The translations under genes were made by a program, and so were the position numbers. Source: Lineus longissimus (taxonomy: Eukaryota > Nemertea > Pilidiophora > Heteronemertea > Lineidae). Taken from it: a stretch of DNA of 64,000 nucleotides. The notes under the pieces are model-generated. The model was not told the origin of the DNA. It searched no databases and saw nothing but the letters and a program-made list of their open reading frames with translations. Within the stretch, counting starts at the first letter, position 1. Each line of letters begins with the position of its first letter. Location: positions 17,809,501 to 17,873,500 of the forward strand of contig NC_088308.1 of NCBI RefSeq assembly GCF_910592395.1, written 5' to 3'. Below, one piece after another: positions 1 through 13,274 of this stretch.

Positions 1-165
1 TTTCACCCTGTCCTGAAAATCTGCAAGGCAGATAACATTTACAGAACCATCGCATCATCCATGCTCGACATGTTTGTGTTGCCCCCTGACCTGAGCAGAC
101 TGATTTCACCATGACCACTGCATTTAATTTCAGTGCAATAAGTTTTCACAACTTTATATTTGCAG

Positions 166-1593
166 GTTGTGCTGATTTTGCTCCCGACAAGTTGACAAGC
201 AGTGGCTATGACCGCTACCAGAATATCTTCCGCCGAGCTAGTATGTGGATCCGCACTCAAACTGGAATCCGTGTCACCAACGTACAGTCTGTCAATTGCA
301 AATTTAAGAAAGGTATTTTAACCCTCTTGCTGCCTTATATGGACCTACGGTGTACATTGCACATGCAATGCATGTTTCGTGATGTGCCTACATGGGTAGA
401 AAGACAAGAGGCCAACTGGCCACGATGTCGCTTTTGATGATGATGATGACTACCTGATATGGGCTGTGACACATCACTTGTGACCTTTGACTTCTCACTT
501 TACTGTGATGTAGTGACATGATAGAATTGCTGGCACTCTTTAAGCCAATAGTTGTGCAGCATTCGGACATATCTGAAATATCAATGTCTTTATATTAAGA
601 TTTCGGGCAGGGGTACAGTCAAAACCCAGTTGGAACACTGTTTTGATTGCGGTGCCAATTGATATCTTCCCTTGGACATTTCATGAGCATCTCAAGTGTT
701 GAAAAAATCATTTCGGAAAGAACAAACTCTGACAGCATACTGTTTTGATTTCAGATGAGAAAGAGAAGTGCCTTGATACTCAAGAATCTGTCATTCTTTG
801 GCAGCACCCTGGCAATACACTGCGCATTGTTCGCATCTGGTACGCGAGACCTGCTGATCCACTCAATGTACCTCCCATCGCTTATCTGACCTATCGAACA
901 TTCCACCCGGCACAGAAAGCCAGGAAAGGAATGATTGAACACCGTGTCGAGTGTACAGCTGATTTGATGAAGAGGGCGAGTGCTTGGCTTAATATCACCG
1001 GTAAGATTTTGAGTAATTGAATTCTGTTTGGAGTGTAGGCCTACAGCTGTTCTGATGAAGAGGGCTGGCAAGTGCTTGGCTAAATATCACTGATAAACTT
1101 TCTGTGCGATTGTTTGTAGACCTACAGCTGATCTGCTGAAGAGAGCGAGTGCTTTGCTAATTCTTACTAACACAAGCCCCCTAAGTTCATATGCGTTTGT
1201 ACATGTAGATGCCTTATTATCAGAGTTATCTCACAGTCAACTCTTCCTAGTGTTTCAGTACTTGGTGTTTTCAGCACCTAGATATATCAAACCACAGGCC
1301 GTTTTGTACTGCGAATGCTTTTATGGAAAAGACCGGAGAGCCGAGTTATCATTACATACTTGTCTTTTCCAGGTGCCAATATCCTCAATGTGGAGACGCT
1401 TCACATTCACTTGTTTGAGAACGTCCGCTCGATAGAAAGTGAGGAGACTTATGTCAGCCGAAAGTCGTACAGTTACAAATATGCCATTGGTTTGCGGTTC
1501 ATCTTTAACGGGCCGTACGAAGAACCACCCCCAGGCTTCCTTCCTCCGCTGCCCGAGTTACCTCCCGATGACAGCGACTGTGTTGTGCAGTGA
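166..1593 (+). CDS. 3' part of an unrecognised multi-exon protein gene (last three coding exons)
   Basis: Three exons join in frame: 166-312, 755-1000 and 1373-1593, ending at a TGA. Acceptors are TTGCAG, TTTCAG and TTCCAG; donors are AAAG/GTATTT and ACCG/GTAAGA. Each junction splits a codon after its first base, so phases agree throughout. The second exon is rich in aromatic and charged residues (ILWQHPGNTLRIVRIWYARP). The last has a proline-rich acidic tail (EEPPPGFLPPLPELPPDD). No signal peptide, membrane segment or catalytic motif is visible in this part. I do not recognise the family and assign no function. Upstream exons lie beyond or at the left edge; bases 1-110 contain an open stretch that could be earlier coding sequence, but I found no donor of the right phase. 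Consistent phasing across three exons makes a real gene likely. Confidence 0.7.
951..1167 (+). repeat. Three ~82-bp tandem copies of an exon end
   Basis: The last ~50 bp of the exon ending at 1000, with its donor region (951-1032), recurs in decayed form at about 1033-1114 and 1115-1167. Shared words are CTACAGCTG, CTGATGAAGAG or CTGCTGAAGAG, and GAGTGCTT. The second copy has lost the donor (CTGATAAAC in place of CCGGTAAG) and the third is truncated. Both copies lie within the intron. Confidence 0.7.
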
Positions 1594-2647
1594 TGATAAA
1601 TCCCTGTTATCATAATACTGTAAATCACAAATTAATTGCGCCTTTTAATTTCTGCAATCTTCGAAAAACATTTTCTTACAAGTTTTGATTTTGGTGGATT
1701 ACTAAATTTCTTCAGTTTCTCCGATTAGATTTGTTCTCCCAATTTTATTTTTGCAAATCATGGTTTAATTCATGGAATACGCAAAACTTTGGTGGTTTAC
1801 AGTATTGTCATTATCAGCTCAAACAAGTCAAAATGAAAATCAGGCATGCAAAGATGTTCATATAGTATCGTGACAAAATTCCTGGTAAATCATTTTGATG
1901 ATAATACCCGTGACTTGTCTTTTAGGAGAAGTTTTAAGGTGCGGCTAAGTTGGCACATTTTGGCAAAGTTGGCATATTTTACGGTACTGGCGAGAAATGA
2001 GCAAACCTGTACATGTACAGTACATACGGGTAAGTAGAATAAAAGGTAGGATCTACTTTTCAGTGTCAGTTCTCCAAGAGATACTAAACTAGAGTAGTTG
2101 ATGAGGAGCACTAGTTTTCCTTTTTGAGATTGACTCCATAAAATTCCCTAATTAGTGAGCATCTTTGCTTGTTTTATAATTCTGCATCTTATTTGATGTC
2201 GGTGCTGCTGTTGTAAGGTGCTCTCGATCTTGAGAATCGACCCGTTGAGGTTTGATTCGGAACCGTCTTCATCATTGGTTAAGCTGAGAGCACACAGAAG
2301 TAAACGCCTGTGAGATCGTGTTTCTTCTCGAGTTATTTGAAAAAAAGAAGAAAAGTATTAAAATTAAAAATAACACCTGTGGCGTGGTAGCTAGTTTTTT
2401 GCTAGTTGTTGGATATCACCTAGCTTTGTAGGACGTAGAACATTTCTGTAGTTAACCACCAGGAGAATTAGTAGTATTTATCGATGTTTGTAGTGAATTG
2501 GTGACCAAATACTGACTGAATACTTAGGTATGAAAATACACGGTTATATTATATTTGAATAGCTAGCGCACATGATATTTATGTATTAGACTCTATTGGA
2601 TTTGCATTGATTTACCCCCATACCTTGACTTTACAAAGAACATGAGG
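1594..2647. other. 3' flank without a gene
   Basis: AT-rich sequence after the stop codon at 1593. An AATAAA at 2038-2043 could be the polyadenylation signal of the preceding gene. No coding sequence, RNA gene or element ends are visible otherwise. Confidence 0.4.
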
Positions 2648-2876
2648 ATATGTGACCCACTCTACCAAAACTGGGCGCTTGTCGCATCTGAACTTGACAG
2701 GTTGATACGGACTTGTTGATCATTTCCCTATTGTAGACCTTTTGTGAAATGTGACCAAATCAGTTTGTAATAGATTTCACAAAAGGTCTACAATAGGGAA
2801 ATGAACAACAAGTCCGTATCAACCTGTCGAGTTCAGATGCGACAAGCGCCTAGTTTTGGTAGAGCGAGTCACATAT
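2648..2876. mobile_element. Near-perfect palindromic foldback MITE
   Basis: The two halves are inverted copies along almost their full length. The left end ATATGTGACCCACTCTACC matches the right end (reverse complement ATATGTGACTCGCTCTACC), and the centre near 2745-2768 is a short loop. Internal arms around TTTCACAAAAGGTCTACAA also pair. No coding capacity. A second element with the same TGTGACCC end lies at 4991-5187, so this is a dispersed family. Confidence 0.8.
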
Positions 2877-3031
2877 ATGCTGTTCAACTGCATTAAACTT
2901 TCCCCATCCTAAGAATGGTATCCAGGTTGCTTGGGCATGTGCTTGATAATCGTGGGCTGTTCAGAATGTGCTATAAATATTCTCCATTTCAATGCAAACT
3001 GATTGATACTCGTCCTATTGTCACATCTGGC

Positions 3032-3609
3032 TTAAAGGCCACGACTCCTGCTTTTATGATTGCATGACATGTACAGATCCTCAAAGAGTAGACTTAAAGC
3101 TCTGCATTAAATCAAGTTTGATCAAAATTGAAGCACCCAGTCCAGAGATAAAGCAAGATTAACTGTTTTGTTTACATGTTATGTAACAGCCTTGGTTAGG
3201 TTTCTAAGTGAAGTCAGGCGGCAAGTTTACTGACATAGATCAGACTGATGTTTGATTTCTTACTATAATGGTATAAATTTGTCTGTATTACCTTACCTTA
3301 TTATAGGGTATATCGAATGTCAATGAAAAAGCAGACTTCATATATCAATTTTAAGAGCATTCATTGATATTTGTCCTCCCAAGTAGGGCAATAGCCTGAT
3401 CTACATCACAACTTTTGCTGAACCCGCCGCCTGGCTCTAACAAGCCAGTTGCTAGCCTGATTAGGTAATCAAGTTGTCAAACACATAAATGGCTATATCT
3501 TCAAAATGGATGGAGCTAATTGCATTGGGTTTTCTGTATTGTGTTAGGTACACTTTTGAAATCGTCTTACAGCAGAAAATGGCAAAATACCTGGAGTTAT
3601 CTCCTTTAA
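3032..3609. mobile_element. Kolobok-type MITE with TTAA target duplication
   Basis: The element spans 3036-3605 and is flanked by TTAA at 3032-3035 and 3606-3609. Its ends read AGGCCACGACTCC and, on the other strand, AGGAGATAACTCC. On the minus strand it aligns with the block that starts at 57065, sharing the text around TGCTGTAAGACGATTTCAAA and CTTGATTACCTAATCAGGC. It lacks the nested insertion carried by that relative, so it serves as its empty site. TTAA duplication and AGG..CCT termini are features of the Kolobok superfamily; the assignment is inference. Confidence 0.7.
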
Positions 3610-4990
3610 GGTGAGCTGCTCCTATCGGGTGAAATCTGGATGCATCCAGATCAAAATGGGTCGTCTCAAGGCGCTGAGGTCTCATTTGGCCTTGATTTGG
3701 ACTCAGATCTAGCTATCCTTCCTGTGTGGTTGGCAGTGAAGCACTTTTTGTCACAAAACCACCTAAAGAGCTTCAATGCTGAAACAATCAGTGTAAATCT
3801 AAAAAGAGGTCAAACTATTTGTTTTCACATTCCTGTATGATGCATAATATTGTATTTTTATTCAGAATTTAACATCTGCTGATTAGGGTGTTTCTCGTTT
3901 GTTGGCATATCATACTTGAAGGACTTGTAAATCAGTGCTCTTTGTTTATTTGTCTTGCTGAAAGTTTGCAGACACTTATCTTGTAGTTAGGCCTAGAAAG
4001 AAATCATGTGTTTCTGGGTACGTTTTTCAAAATTCGAGGGAGGTGAGTCTATTTTATCTCTTAAAATCGTTCCTGAACAGTTTTGTGGTTGATTCCACTC
4101 AAGTGCAATATACCAACAAATTGAGTTACTACTGAAGTTAGAAAATTTACCTAAATAGTCATTTATACTTAATTAGATCTTTAGATTTATTTAACATGCT
4201 AAAACATGTTAAAATATATTTTACTAAAAATTACACTCTAGTCAAATGCTGGTGTGTCATGAAGTACCATTGGTTTATTTTGCTGCCGGGCAAAAGTCAT
4301 GATAAGGCTCCAAACACAAAAAATCTGGTGATTAACACAACAGGAAATAGATTTTCTTAGTGTCAGATCACAGAGAAATAAATAGGGCTGACCTACATTT
4401 GTATTTTGGCTTACTTCTGACTCTGACTGATTATTCCTTATTATTATATGATGAATACAGGACATCCTCGAGCCTTTCATGATTTCAACCTTGGTCAGCT
4501 GATTGCATTTATTTGTTTGAGGGAGAGCATAGAATCTAAATAAGTGTGTTATCATTGTTGTTTATACTGTTGAATATTTGTCACTTGCTCGTTTGTTAAT
4601 CTTCAGATCTCATAAATGTACACTCGTTACATATTGCATTTAGTTGAGTAGAAAATTGTGCTCAAGGACGAATATCGTGAATAGGAATAGCATTCAATGG
4701 TTGAAGAGAGACTGTAGTCAGGAGCCTGGTGGGTCATCTTATTGTTCAAAAAGTGACTCGTAGGTAGGTATAGTCTATTGTAATGGTCACTTAGTGACTG
4801 GTTGGTAACTTAGAGACTGGAAAACAAACCACGGGCTATCGGGCCCTATAGCTTCAGCCAAAAGTCCCTGTACTGGTAGAGATCCTACAAAGGTTATTTC
4901 AATGTATACTGTGTACATGTACTTCCAAAAACTTGTCTTATGGGCGAAACTATAATGTTGCCATTGGGTGGATCGCTACCCAGACTCACT
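3610..4990. other. Spacer, nothing recognised
   Basis: AT-rich DNA with only short, compositionally ordinary open frames on either strand. I see no splice-bounded exons, RNA genes or clear element ends. Confidence 0.4.
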
Positions 4991-5187
4991 ATATGTGACC
5001 CACCACGACAAAATGAGTCGCATGTCGCTCCGAGCTTGACAGGTTGAGACAGACTGGTTGTTCACTTCACTGTTGTTTGCCTTTTGTGAAATCTGAGTAC
5101 ATTAATTTATTCTATTATGTCCTGGTGTCATTGCAGGCTCATCTTCTGTGCGACTTGCGGCTCATTTTATCGTGGTGGGTCACATAT
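4991..5187. mobile_element. MITE with TATGTGACCC terminal inverted repeats
   Basis: The left end TATGTGACCCACCACGACAA and the reverse complement of the right end (TATGTGACCCACCACGATAA) pair, and the match continues through AAATGAG(T/C)CGCA. The middle is AT-rich and unpaired. The terminal GTGACCCAC word is shared with the palindrome at 2648-2876. Confidence 0.75.
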
Positions 5188-8100
5188 ATTCTTTACAATG
5201 TACGGTATTAAATTTAGTACTAAATAGTAAATCTCCTTTGGTAAAGACTTCCACTACCCGTATATATATATCTATCTAATCTCCATATTGTGACTTCCTG
5301 TTTCTGAAAAAAATTCCAAAACCTCTATCAGTATTTACTTCTACAATTTCTATTGGAATCCGATTAATTCTGGTTGTTTCCAAAATACTTGGTACCAAAA
5401 CCTTACTTGCCAAAAATTTCCATTTCCCATATTTTGATGAAACTTTTCCAATTCTTGGTTAAAGTCAGTTAATTCTTGGAGTCCTTCAATTATCAGTAGT
5501 AGTTTGCACAATCACACAATATGTTCGCTAGTCTGTTTAGTGTTTCAAAGCCCCATTAACTATTGAAATATTATTACAGTACAGCCACGGCATTTGGTGC
5601 AATAGTAAACAACCCTCTTATTTCACAATGAGTTTGGCAGTGTAGTGGTATAGTAAAGGATAGATACTGCTTCAGAGTAATATTTTGTGGAAATCCTGCT
5701 AAAATTTACTTGTGGAACCAGAAGTATCAATTTGAAATGAAACTAGTATTACTGGTAATATATTACCTGTCACAATGCTGATGTAGTGCATAGATGCTTG
5801 TTCCAAAAACTGATGAGATGAGGTTTCTGGCCTGGCTCTAATTTAGTTTCTTTTTCATCAGACGTCATAACTGAATTTGTGTTACATCGTGTGTGTGTGA
5901 TGTCGCTCGACCCCTGCAAGTGCGGCACTCTTACGGATGAATATTGGCTATTTTGGTATGCACGGTTAATGTGAATTCCTATCCTATTTATGTAGGAAGA
6001 GCATTTATCACTTTACCCAAATGGTGATTTGGATATCTGTCATGATTTTATAACTGTTTGAGTGAAGTTTTACTGTTTGTGCCTTCCGATGGATCTTGTT
6101 TACATGTTTATCTTGTTTATCTGTTCATGAATGTTTGTAATACATGGTGTTAGAAATTGTTTGTGCACAAACTTGTCGTTTACCAGTGGAGCAGGGTTAA
6201 GTTGTTGACCAAAGTGCGAGACCTGCTGGATGCTTTTCATTTGGAAAATACAGTGTTTACTTGTTTATTGAGTTGGTGAAAAACCCATCCATGCTTTGGT
6301 CTTAAAGGGAGCTATCAAGAAAAACTTTTTAAAATGGGGAGTTTTAAATGGCCCTGTTAAAACCCAAAGGAAAATGAGCATTTGACTGATAAATCTTTGA
6401 AGTTTCAAGAACCCCACAGGTCGTTAACAATGTGAGCTTGGGTCTTGGTGAGATCGCGTTACATTTTGGATTACGGACAGAGTTTACGAACTGACTATGT
6501 TTAGCAGGGTTCAAATAAGGATTTCATGATGAGATCTCTTTAAGGGATTCACACTTTTGATAATAGGCATGGTGTGTTTCTAATAAGACGGTTAGACTTT
6601 TAGTATCACTAGCTGTTGACCACGAAATAATTTATTTCAGTGGAATGGTCTGCAGGACATTAATTTTAGTAATTAGTAGTATCAAATTGCTGGGTATGAT
6701 ATTTATGAACGATTTGACGAAAATCTAGCGTGGAAGAATAATTCATGTGGACTATCAAAGGATTGTGACCCGACTCACTCCCATATACACCCTGTAACTT
6801 TAGATGTAGACTTTGGATGTTCACATATTATATCACCAACACCCCCCCCCCTGGTACTATGTCAGTGCTTGTATTGTTAAAATGAATGTAGATGTTACCT
6901 GTTACATTGTGTTACCTGTTGCTGTTCAATGCTCATAATATATACAAGATTTGTTGTTTTTAGATGTTTTTGTTTTGTAAGGGATATTTGCCATTGTTTA
7001 CATGACATATTTATATTGTATCATTTGGTGCTGTGACCCATGACTGTATTACTTGACAAACATATTTATTGTGAGTATCAATACATGTATGGAAGGAATG
7101 AAACCATGAGTGTGCATGGTATATTGACCTTCTTCCCGAAATTAAAGAAGGTTAAAGGGACAATATAGGCAGCAGCTAGGCAGGCAAGATAAAGTTACAC
7201 AAAGTCGCCAATAGGGGTGTCTCACATCTCACAGTAGGTCGAAATGATTCACGATTGTACGAGGGATATATCTAGTGCTAAATCTGACATGACCAAGGGC
7301 CCTTACTGTGTATACTAGTCCCTTGAAGATGGCCAAATTAGCCCCTCTCCTCCTGCCTATAGTCCCCCTTTAAGATAACAAATGATATGGTGACGTTCCT
7401 CCCGCAATGAAAAAAGTGTAAAGATAACTATCGCTTCCTTAAAAGTATTTTCTAATTAAAATATTTGACGTCAACATAAAAAATTATTTCGAGCTGTGCT
7501 TTGGTATCCCCATTATGTTTTAGTTTATCAGTCACCTGAAAGCCCTTCTTAAACATTCCAGATATTTATTGAGATTCCATACGGTTTAATTCATAAACAA
7601 ATTTACTGTTGTTAGTAATGTTAACCCTTGTCTTCCCAAAATCATTGTTCAAATGGACCGGAGTGTTTATGTTTTGTGCATGATATTGTTCTCTGCTAAT
7701 GGAGTGGAATTCTATAATTGCTGTGACATGAGGTCTCACAATTTTGCAGAACCTGGAGGATCCCATCCCTTTGCAAGCTTTTCTCAACATGCTTTGATGT
7801 GTTGACCTAAACAGTGTCCTGGTCACCCTGAGATCAAGCTTTTTTTCTCAAACGTATACATATCGAGAGGCGGAGTATATTGAAAACAACTACATGTAGT
7901 GCCAGGATGTGTTGAGGTCTGCTTATTCAATTTAATGACCACGAGCACATCAGAGTTGTATGAATTTAACCCTTGAAGCTTTAAGATGGTGACGAAGTGA
8001 ACTCAATATAAACCCAGCCCAACTTTCCGATAGCAGGCATAGGAAGTCATAAGAGTAAATTTTAAAGCTTCCCCTGGAAGAATAAAAAACTGGCTTTCTC

Positions 8101-10896
8101 TGCTGTATTTCGTAGCACAGATGTAGAGCAATTTGAGTTTCAGACGAGAAATCTCGCTTGGGTCTCGCGATCAAGCCAGTGCTCGAGATGAGTTCCAGAC
8201 TAACGCATCGTTGTCCACGGATGATGACATCATAGCCTGTAGTCGCTAATCCTCTACATCCGTGTTCGTAGCCTCCTCTTGGCATCAAGACTATATCTGC
8301 GTGGCATGGTCATTGTACTGGCCTACAGCCAGCCTTGACTCTGCCGGCCGGAATATAAAGCAAATTTTGTTATTTGTGACCAAACCTCCTTAGCAGTATT
8401 TGTGGATACCTTTTTGTCCACTTTAATATCCAACCATCTTCACCGATCTGTGACTGCTTCACTAATTGCTCCGTAATTGAAACAAAGGCCAGAGCCGGCT
8501 GTTCAAAAGCACAAAAAATCACGTAATCCCTAGTATCCTCAAGGGCGTTATCTCTTTCAGTTAAATCCATTAAAATTTTCACGTTAAGACTCACGACTCC
8601 GTTAGCTAACGTGGTTTTGAACAACTCAGCCCAGGCCAAAATATGACGTCGTCTACCAGACAAGTTGGTGTTGCCAAACCATTCTCCATATTAATTGAAC
8701 ATGTTGAACGGCGTTGAGCGACTTTGGGGTTTTGAAGTGAAGATTTTAAAAAGTTCTCAAATAGGTGAAACTAGAGTACCTATTTAAACAACCGAAAAAA
8801 GTTTCATTAACAATAAAAGTGTGGAGCGCACTGGCAACTAATTAGATCAACTAATTGCTTCCTTTGATCTGTGTTGGGAGCCATTGCTGAATGAATAATT
8901 CTATCCTAATTAAGTTTTGATGACCCCAACTATAAAATCCTTCCATGTTGTAAGACGAAGCCCCTTGTTGTCTTGCCAACCAGATCTATTGTCTGATGTT
9001 AAATGTTGAAAATCAAAATCCTGCTGTTTCTTGTGATGGGCAGAGACTGAATGTGCTAACATGAGTGGTTGTAAAAATAAATCTTGTTGAAGTAAAACTT
9101 GATGTTTCGTTTTCATTTGGGAGGTGCACATTTGCCATGCTACTTCAGTACTTGTGGCCGTCCCGATGTGTAATCATTTTGGAGAGTGTAGTGGCCTATT
9201 AAAGAGATCACCAGGCCGGGCCACGGATTATATCATTATAGAGTAGTCACCGACAATCGCTTCCCTCAAGGTCCTGTATCATGCCAGCCCACCCATCCAC
9301 CAACTACCGCTTCGCCCATTATCCGTTGCTTATAAACTTCGGTGATGGGGACATCCGCATCCAACTGCACCCGAGTCGGGCGTGGCTATGTACTTAGCTA
9401 TTAAGTGTAAATTGCAGTTGAGAACGGCGTATTTCATCACTGGTCACATGGCCGATCAAATGACGTAAATCAGCCGTTTGGGTGTACTGAATTATCGACT
9501 GAATCCCCAGAGCACAATGGCCCTTGGCCGTTTCAATAGCTTAATCAGGGGAAATATTTGAGAATGTGCAGTGGTGATCTCTTGACGATTCTTCATGAAC
9601 TATGAGCGACGAATCCTGACCATAACAAAACACCCTTGCATCACAATACATGTACATGTAAACAGTCAGACGAAGTAGACTAACTAGCTCACGCCGGAAA
9701 CGAGTACATGTAAATTCAATAATGATTTTATTTCTTTATAGATGGATATGTGATGAGAACACTGATGGCGTGGTGGCACTCAGGCCCATGTGTCATTTTG
9801 GAGGACAGCTTGCGATAAATTTCACAGCATACTCTCTTAATTATCTAACCAAATATTAATTACCTAATTAAATGGCTTGTCACGTCGGTGTCTGTGTGAG
9901 TTTGTATCAGAGTCTTTTAATAAAGTTATTGAAAAATTCTGTTTGTATATGACAGCTTGGCACAATTGAGTCTTCATGGTATACACATCTGGCCAGGGCC
10001 TATAAACTGGTTGATCGATAGCAATTGACCATTCATTTAAGATCATTGCAAGTCGCTGGTGTCCCCGATGGTGTCATAAAGCAAGATTTACAATTTCACA
10101 TCATCATTGACAACAGCAAACAACATAGTCCTGAACCACAAGAAAGAGGAGTGTCTTATATAAACTATAAAAAGGTCTGCTGAAAGGAATGCCTGGGGTT
10201 GACGAGGATAAAGATATGTGAGTATAAAATTTGTATCAACCGTATAGCGTCTTAATGGTCTAACATCATGTATAGTTGGAACAAGGAAGTCAAAACTAAG
10301 TCGGCGTTCACATAGCTCGTTTCATATAATATCAAGGAAGTTAAACCTCCTCGATATCATCAATGTTTACTGCCCGTATGGCACCACACTGTATTTCCGA
10401 GCATCGGGGGTATAAATTCCGTCTTGGATAAAGGTCACATATTATTGTATAGGCCTACTCACAAGATGCAACCACTAAGCTAGTAAATGATCACACCATC
10501 CTGAGGAAATCGGGGGTTAATGTTCGGTTCTGGCCCTGCCGATTTCCTCAGGATGTGTTCACACGGGATTGCTATTGATGATGACCCTCTTGCCTCACAA
10601 TATGTATTTGCTGCTTCGAGAATCTCACATTACCGCTTACTTGCTCCGGGTTCCTCTCAAGCTAAAAACTAATTTATGTTTTATGAAAGATCAAAAAAAG
10701 CTTTAACCACTGCTGATGGATATGAAAACAACAAATTGCACATTATTAATATGAACATTGCGATGGATTACGAGACATGTATTTCCATGATTATAATGTT
10801 AAATATCGTACTCCTTCGATAAATTCCTTCCACCAAAATGAACATTTGAACTTGCAACGTCAGTCATACCAACAATTTCATCCGCTATTGTCGGCT
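5188..10896. other. Long spacer without a supportable gene
   Basis: No exon chain could be built on either strand. Minor structure: an 11-C run at 6842-6852, and a hairpin whose arms (CATCCTGAGGAAATCGG at about 10497-10513 and its complement ending near 10555) enclose roughly 25 bp. Minus-strand open frames at 7566-7826, 7950-8288 and 8370-8663 resemble no family I know. Confidence 0.4.
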
Positions 10897-12826
10897 CTAA
10901 TTTGGTAGTTCCCCACACACATATGACATCTGCTCCTCTGTTAATGTCGCGTTGAATATTTGAAGTCCTCCAATCAAACCGTGGAAGTAGTTGTGCTTTT
11001 CTCCAAAGGCGTCATTCCCGCCCACAGTAAAGTCCGCCCCACCAGAGCTTGGGTCAAAGATACCATTGGGATAATAGTTTGGGTTGAGTGTCCCCCTTCT
11101 GTCTAAGTGCCCGTTCAAGTAGGATTTTACCTGAAATTCGAATAAGATATTTATGTATTATACTCACGCCCACATGGACTACAAAGTAACATGCACTTAC
11201 TTCACTGCTATTTCCGCAACACCAAAATAAAAACTAAGTATAAACTAATGCTCATCATAATCCTTTAGGCCTACCACAAACTCGGGCGTCCGGTGTTCAC
11301 GTTTTTGAGCCTTTCCCACTTTTTGGGGAATGCTGGAAGATATACGAAAAGTCATGGTCTCTCTAGCTGTCTATTATATACATATATATGGAAACACTGA
11401 AATTTTGGGACAACCTCATGTTTCACCGGCACCCTTGTCCCACAGAATTGCGGGGAAAATGGACCGCGGGCGTCCTCGTGTTGTGCGAGCATTATTCCGC
11501 GGGCGTCTGCCGTTACCGCGGTTTTGCAGGCGTAGTTCTTTAAGTTGTAGGGAGCTTTCAAAAAGCTCATGGAAAAGGTGTTCAACTTGACGAAAAGCCT
11601 GGACACCAGACACTCACGTAGTTGTTGTTATAGCTGACAGCAACACACTGCCATTTGTTGTAGGGCACCTTGGTCCGCCCGAAAGAACCCGACACGCAAC
11701 CCTTGTATCCGGGAGTGTCGCCGCCGTTGTCCGAGACCAACCCACACACTTGGTCGGATGAGTTGAAGCTGTGCAGATTGAGGAACATCCCGTATTGCCT
11801 GTGGTTTGAGCTCTCATTGAATATACCAGCAATGAATTCACAACAAGGAAAAGGATTCGTGTAGTTGGGTGTGCCACAATAAGGCATTCTTTTGATCCAT
11901 GACACGATGGTGAACTTGTTGTCCGACTTCCCGCGAAAATTCAGAAATGTGGTTTCTCTCCTTGGCAACACGAAACGTTTTCCTAGGGGTTGAAAGAACA
12001 GAAAATCAAAATCAAATATCCTCAGTGACCGATATGACTGAAGATAGAATATCAAAAGCAAAGGCGTCGGATCACATTCGAAACTTGTCGTCGCCATAAG
12101 GGGTTGAGAAATGATAAAATGTGTCCGGTTCGTACAGACACCAGAATGACTAGCTATTACAATTATTCACACTCAGCTCGATCAATAGCAACCGCGGGCA
12201 ACATTGTATATACCTGGAGTAAGATAGGCGGAGTAAGCCGTAAATATGCCATCTTCAACTAGCCCTATCGGTCCTCCATCCTCCCGAAGACGGTAGTGAT
12301 TTGGCGACGCGTCAACCCGGTCTTCGCCAGCAGGCTCGCTGAAGATCCAAAACGCCACAACATTCGCTATGCTCGGCTGAAAATCACGTAATTCGAGCCC
12401 CCGATATTAGGCATGCAGATGTATCCGGTGGTTGAAATAATAGAGATAACTTTATAGAATCAACGAGGACAAAAGATACCCAGGGGGCAAATGATATACG
12501 TGTATACCTCAAGGGTTATGATTGGAGTTAAGTCCGATCAAAGACGATCAATAATCGATCGTCTGTCATTTAGCCGTCTTCAGGTTGCGAGGTGCCGCTG
12601 CTCTGGACACAAAATAAGACTATACCATAGATGTGGAATTCGCGCGTTATCCTTACAGGAGACTAGTCTTACACCGCCCCTCCTCAGCTCCTTGACGTAG
12701 CCGAGGCCCGGGGACAAAACGATAGTTTAGTTGCAGTCTTACCGGTTGTGCGTGGGTTCTAGTGACGGAAAATAAGAGACAGGACACCACCAGAATTGGA
12801 AATACCAACACCATCGTTCGCTCCAT
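10897..12826 (-). CDS. Secreted single-domain LamG / concanavalin A-like protein
   Basis: Four exons on the minus strand: 12743-12826, 12214-12376, 11618-11982 and 10897-11130. All have AG acceptors and GT donors and join in frame to 281 residues. The chosen start, MERTMVLVFP, opens a hydrophobic signal peptide (about 1-25, ending near RTHAQP). The rest is one laminin-G-like jellyroll: strand WIFSEP, then FTIVSWIKR, KWQCVAVSY, SYLNGHLD and the closing GLIGGLQIFNATLTEEQMSYV typical of LamG_3 domains. Eight or more cysteines after the signal (for example YCGTP, PCC, QVCGL, KGCV, WQCV, YVCG) suggest disulfides and an extracellular location. Family members bind carbohydrate or protein ligands; this one's ligand is unknown. 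Further upstream ATGs in the same open frame lack a leader character. Confidence 0.82.
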
Positions 12827-13274
12827 GTTTGCCGTCAGCTGATTAGTGACTTTGACCCCGAGGTTTCGGTTTATGTTCAGAGTCCGTTCGTCCAACTAAT
12901 AAGCGTATATCACCAGTGTCACAAGCAGACTTCCGTCTCCCACATATATCATGAGCGCAGGCCTACTTACGGGATATCTACAAATCGATTCTCCATTAAT
13001 ATATTCTTCCTCGTCAAAAACTGTGACAACCCAGGTCAACCTTCAACAATGCTGTCATATTTCGATGTGACAAATATAGGCTATGCGTCACTAGGACCTA
13101 GATATAAAAGGGTCCAATCGTCCAGTCTTAACAGACGTCTCTGCCCAGGCCACCGGTTTATTTATTCAGACATCTCCGAAGACGCATCAAACCGGAGTCA
13201 TAACATCTATATAGACCATGCATCTGCCTGTAGTGTTGATAGACATCATAGTAAATTGTGACAGGAGTGTTACC

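Noticed and set aside
8370-8663. 97-codon minus-strand frame with a protein-like composition
   Set aside because: No splice-linked neighbours, no recognised domain and no start context; a chance frame cannot be excluded.
13101-13110. TATA-like GATATAAAAG on the plus strand
   Set aside because: No plus-strand gene follows; the nearest gene is on the other strand and starts 275 bp away on the wrong side.
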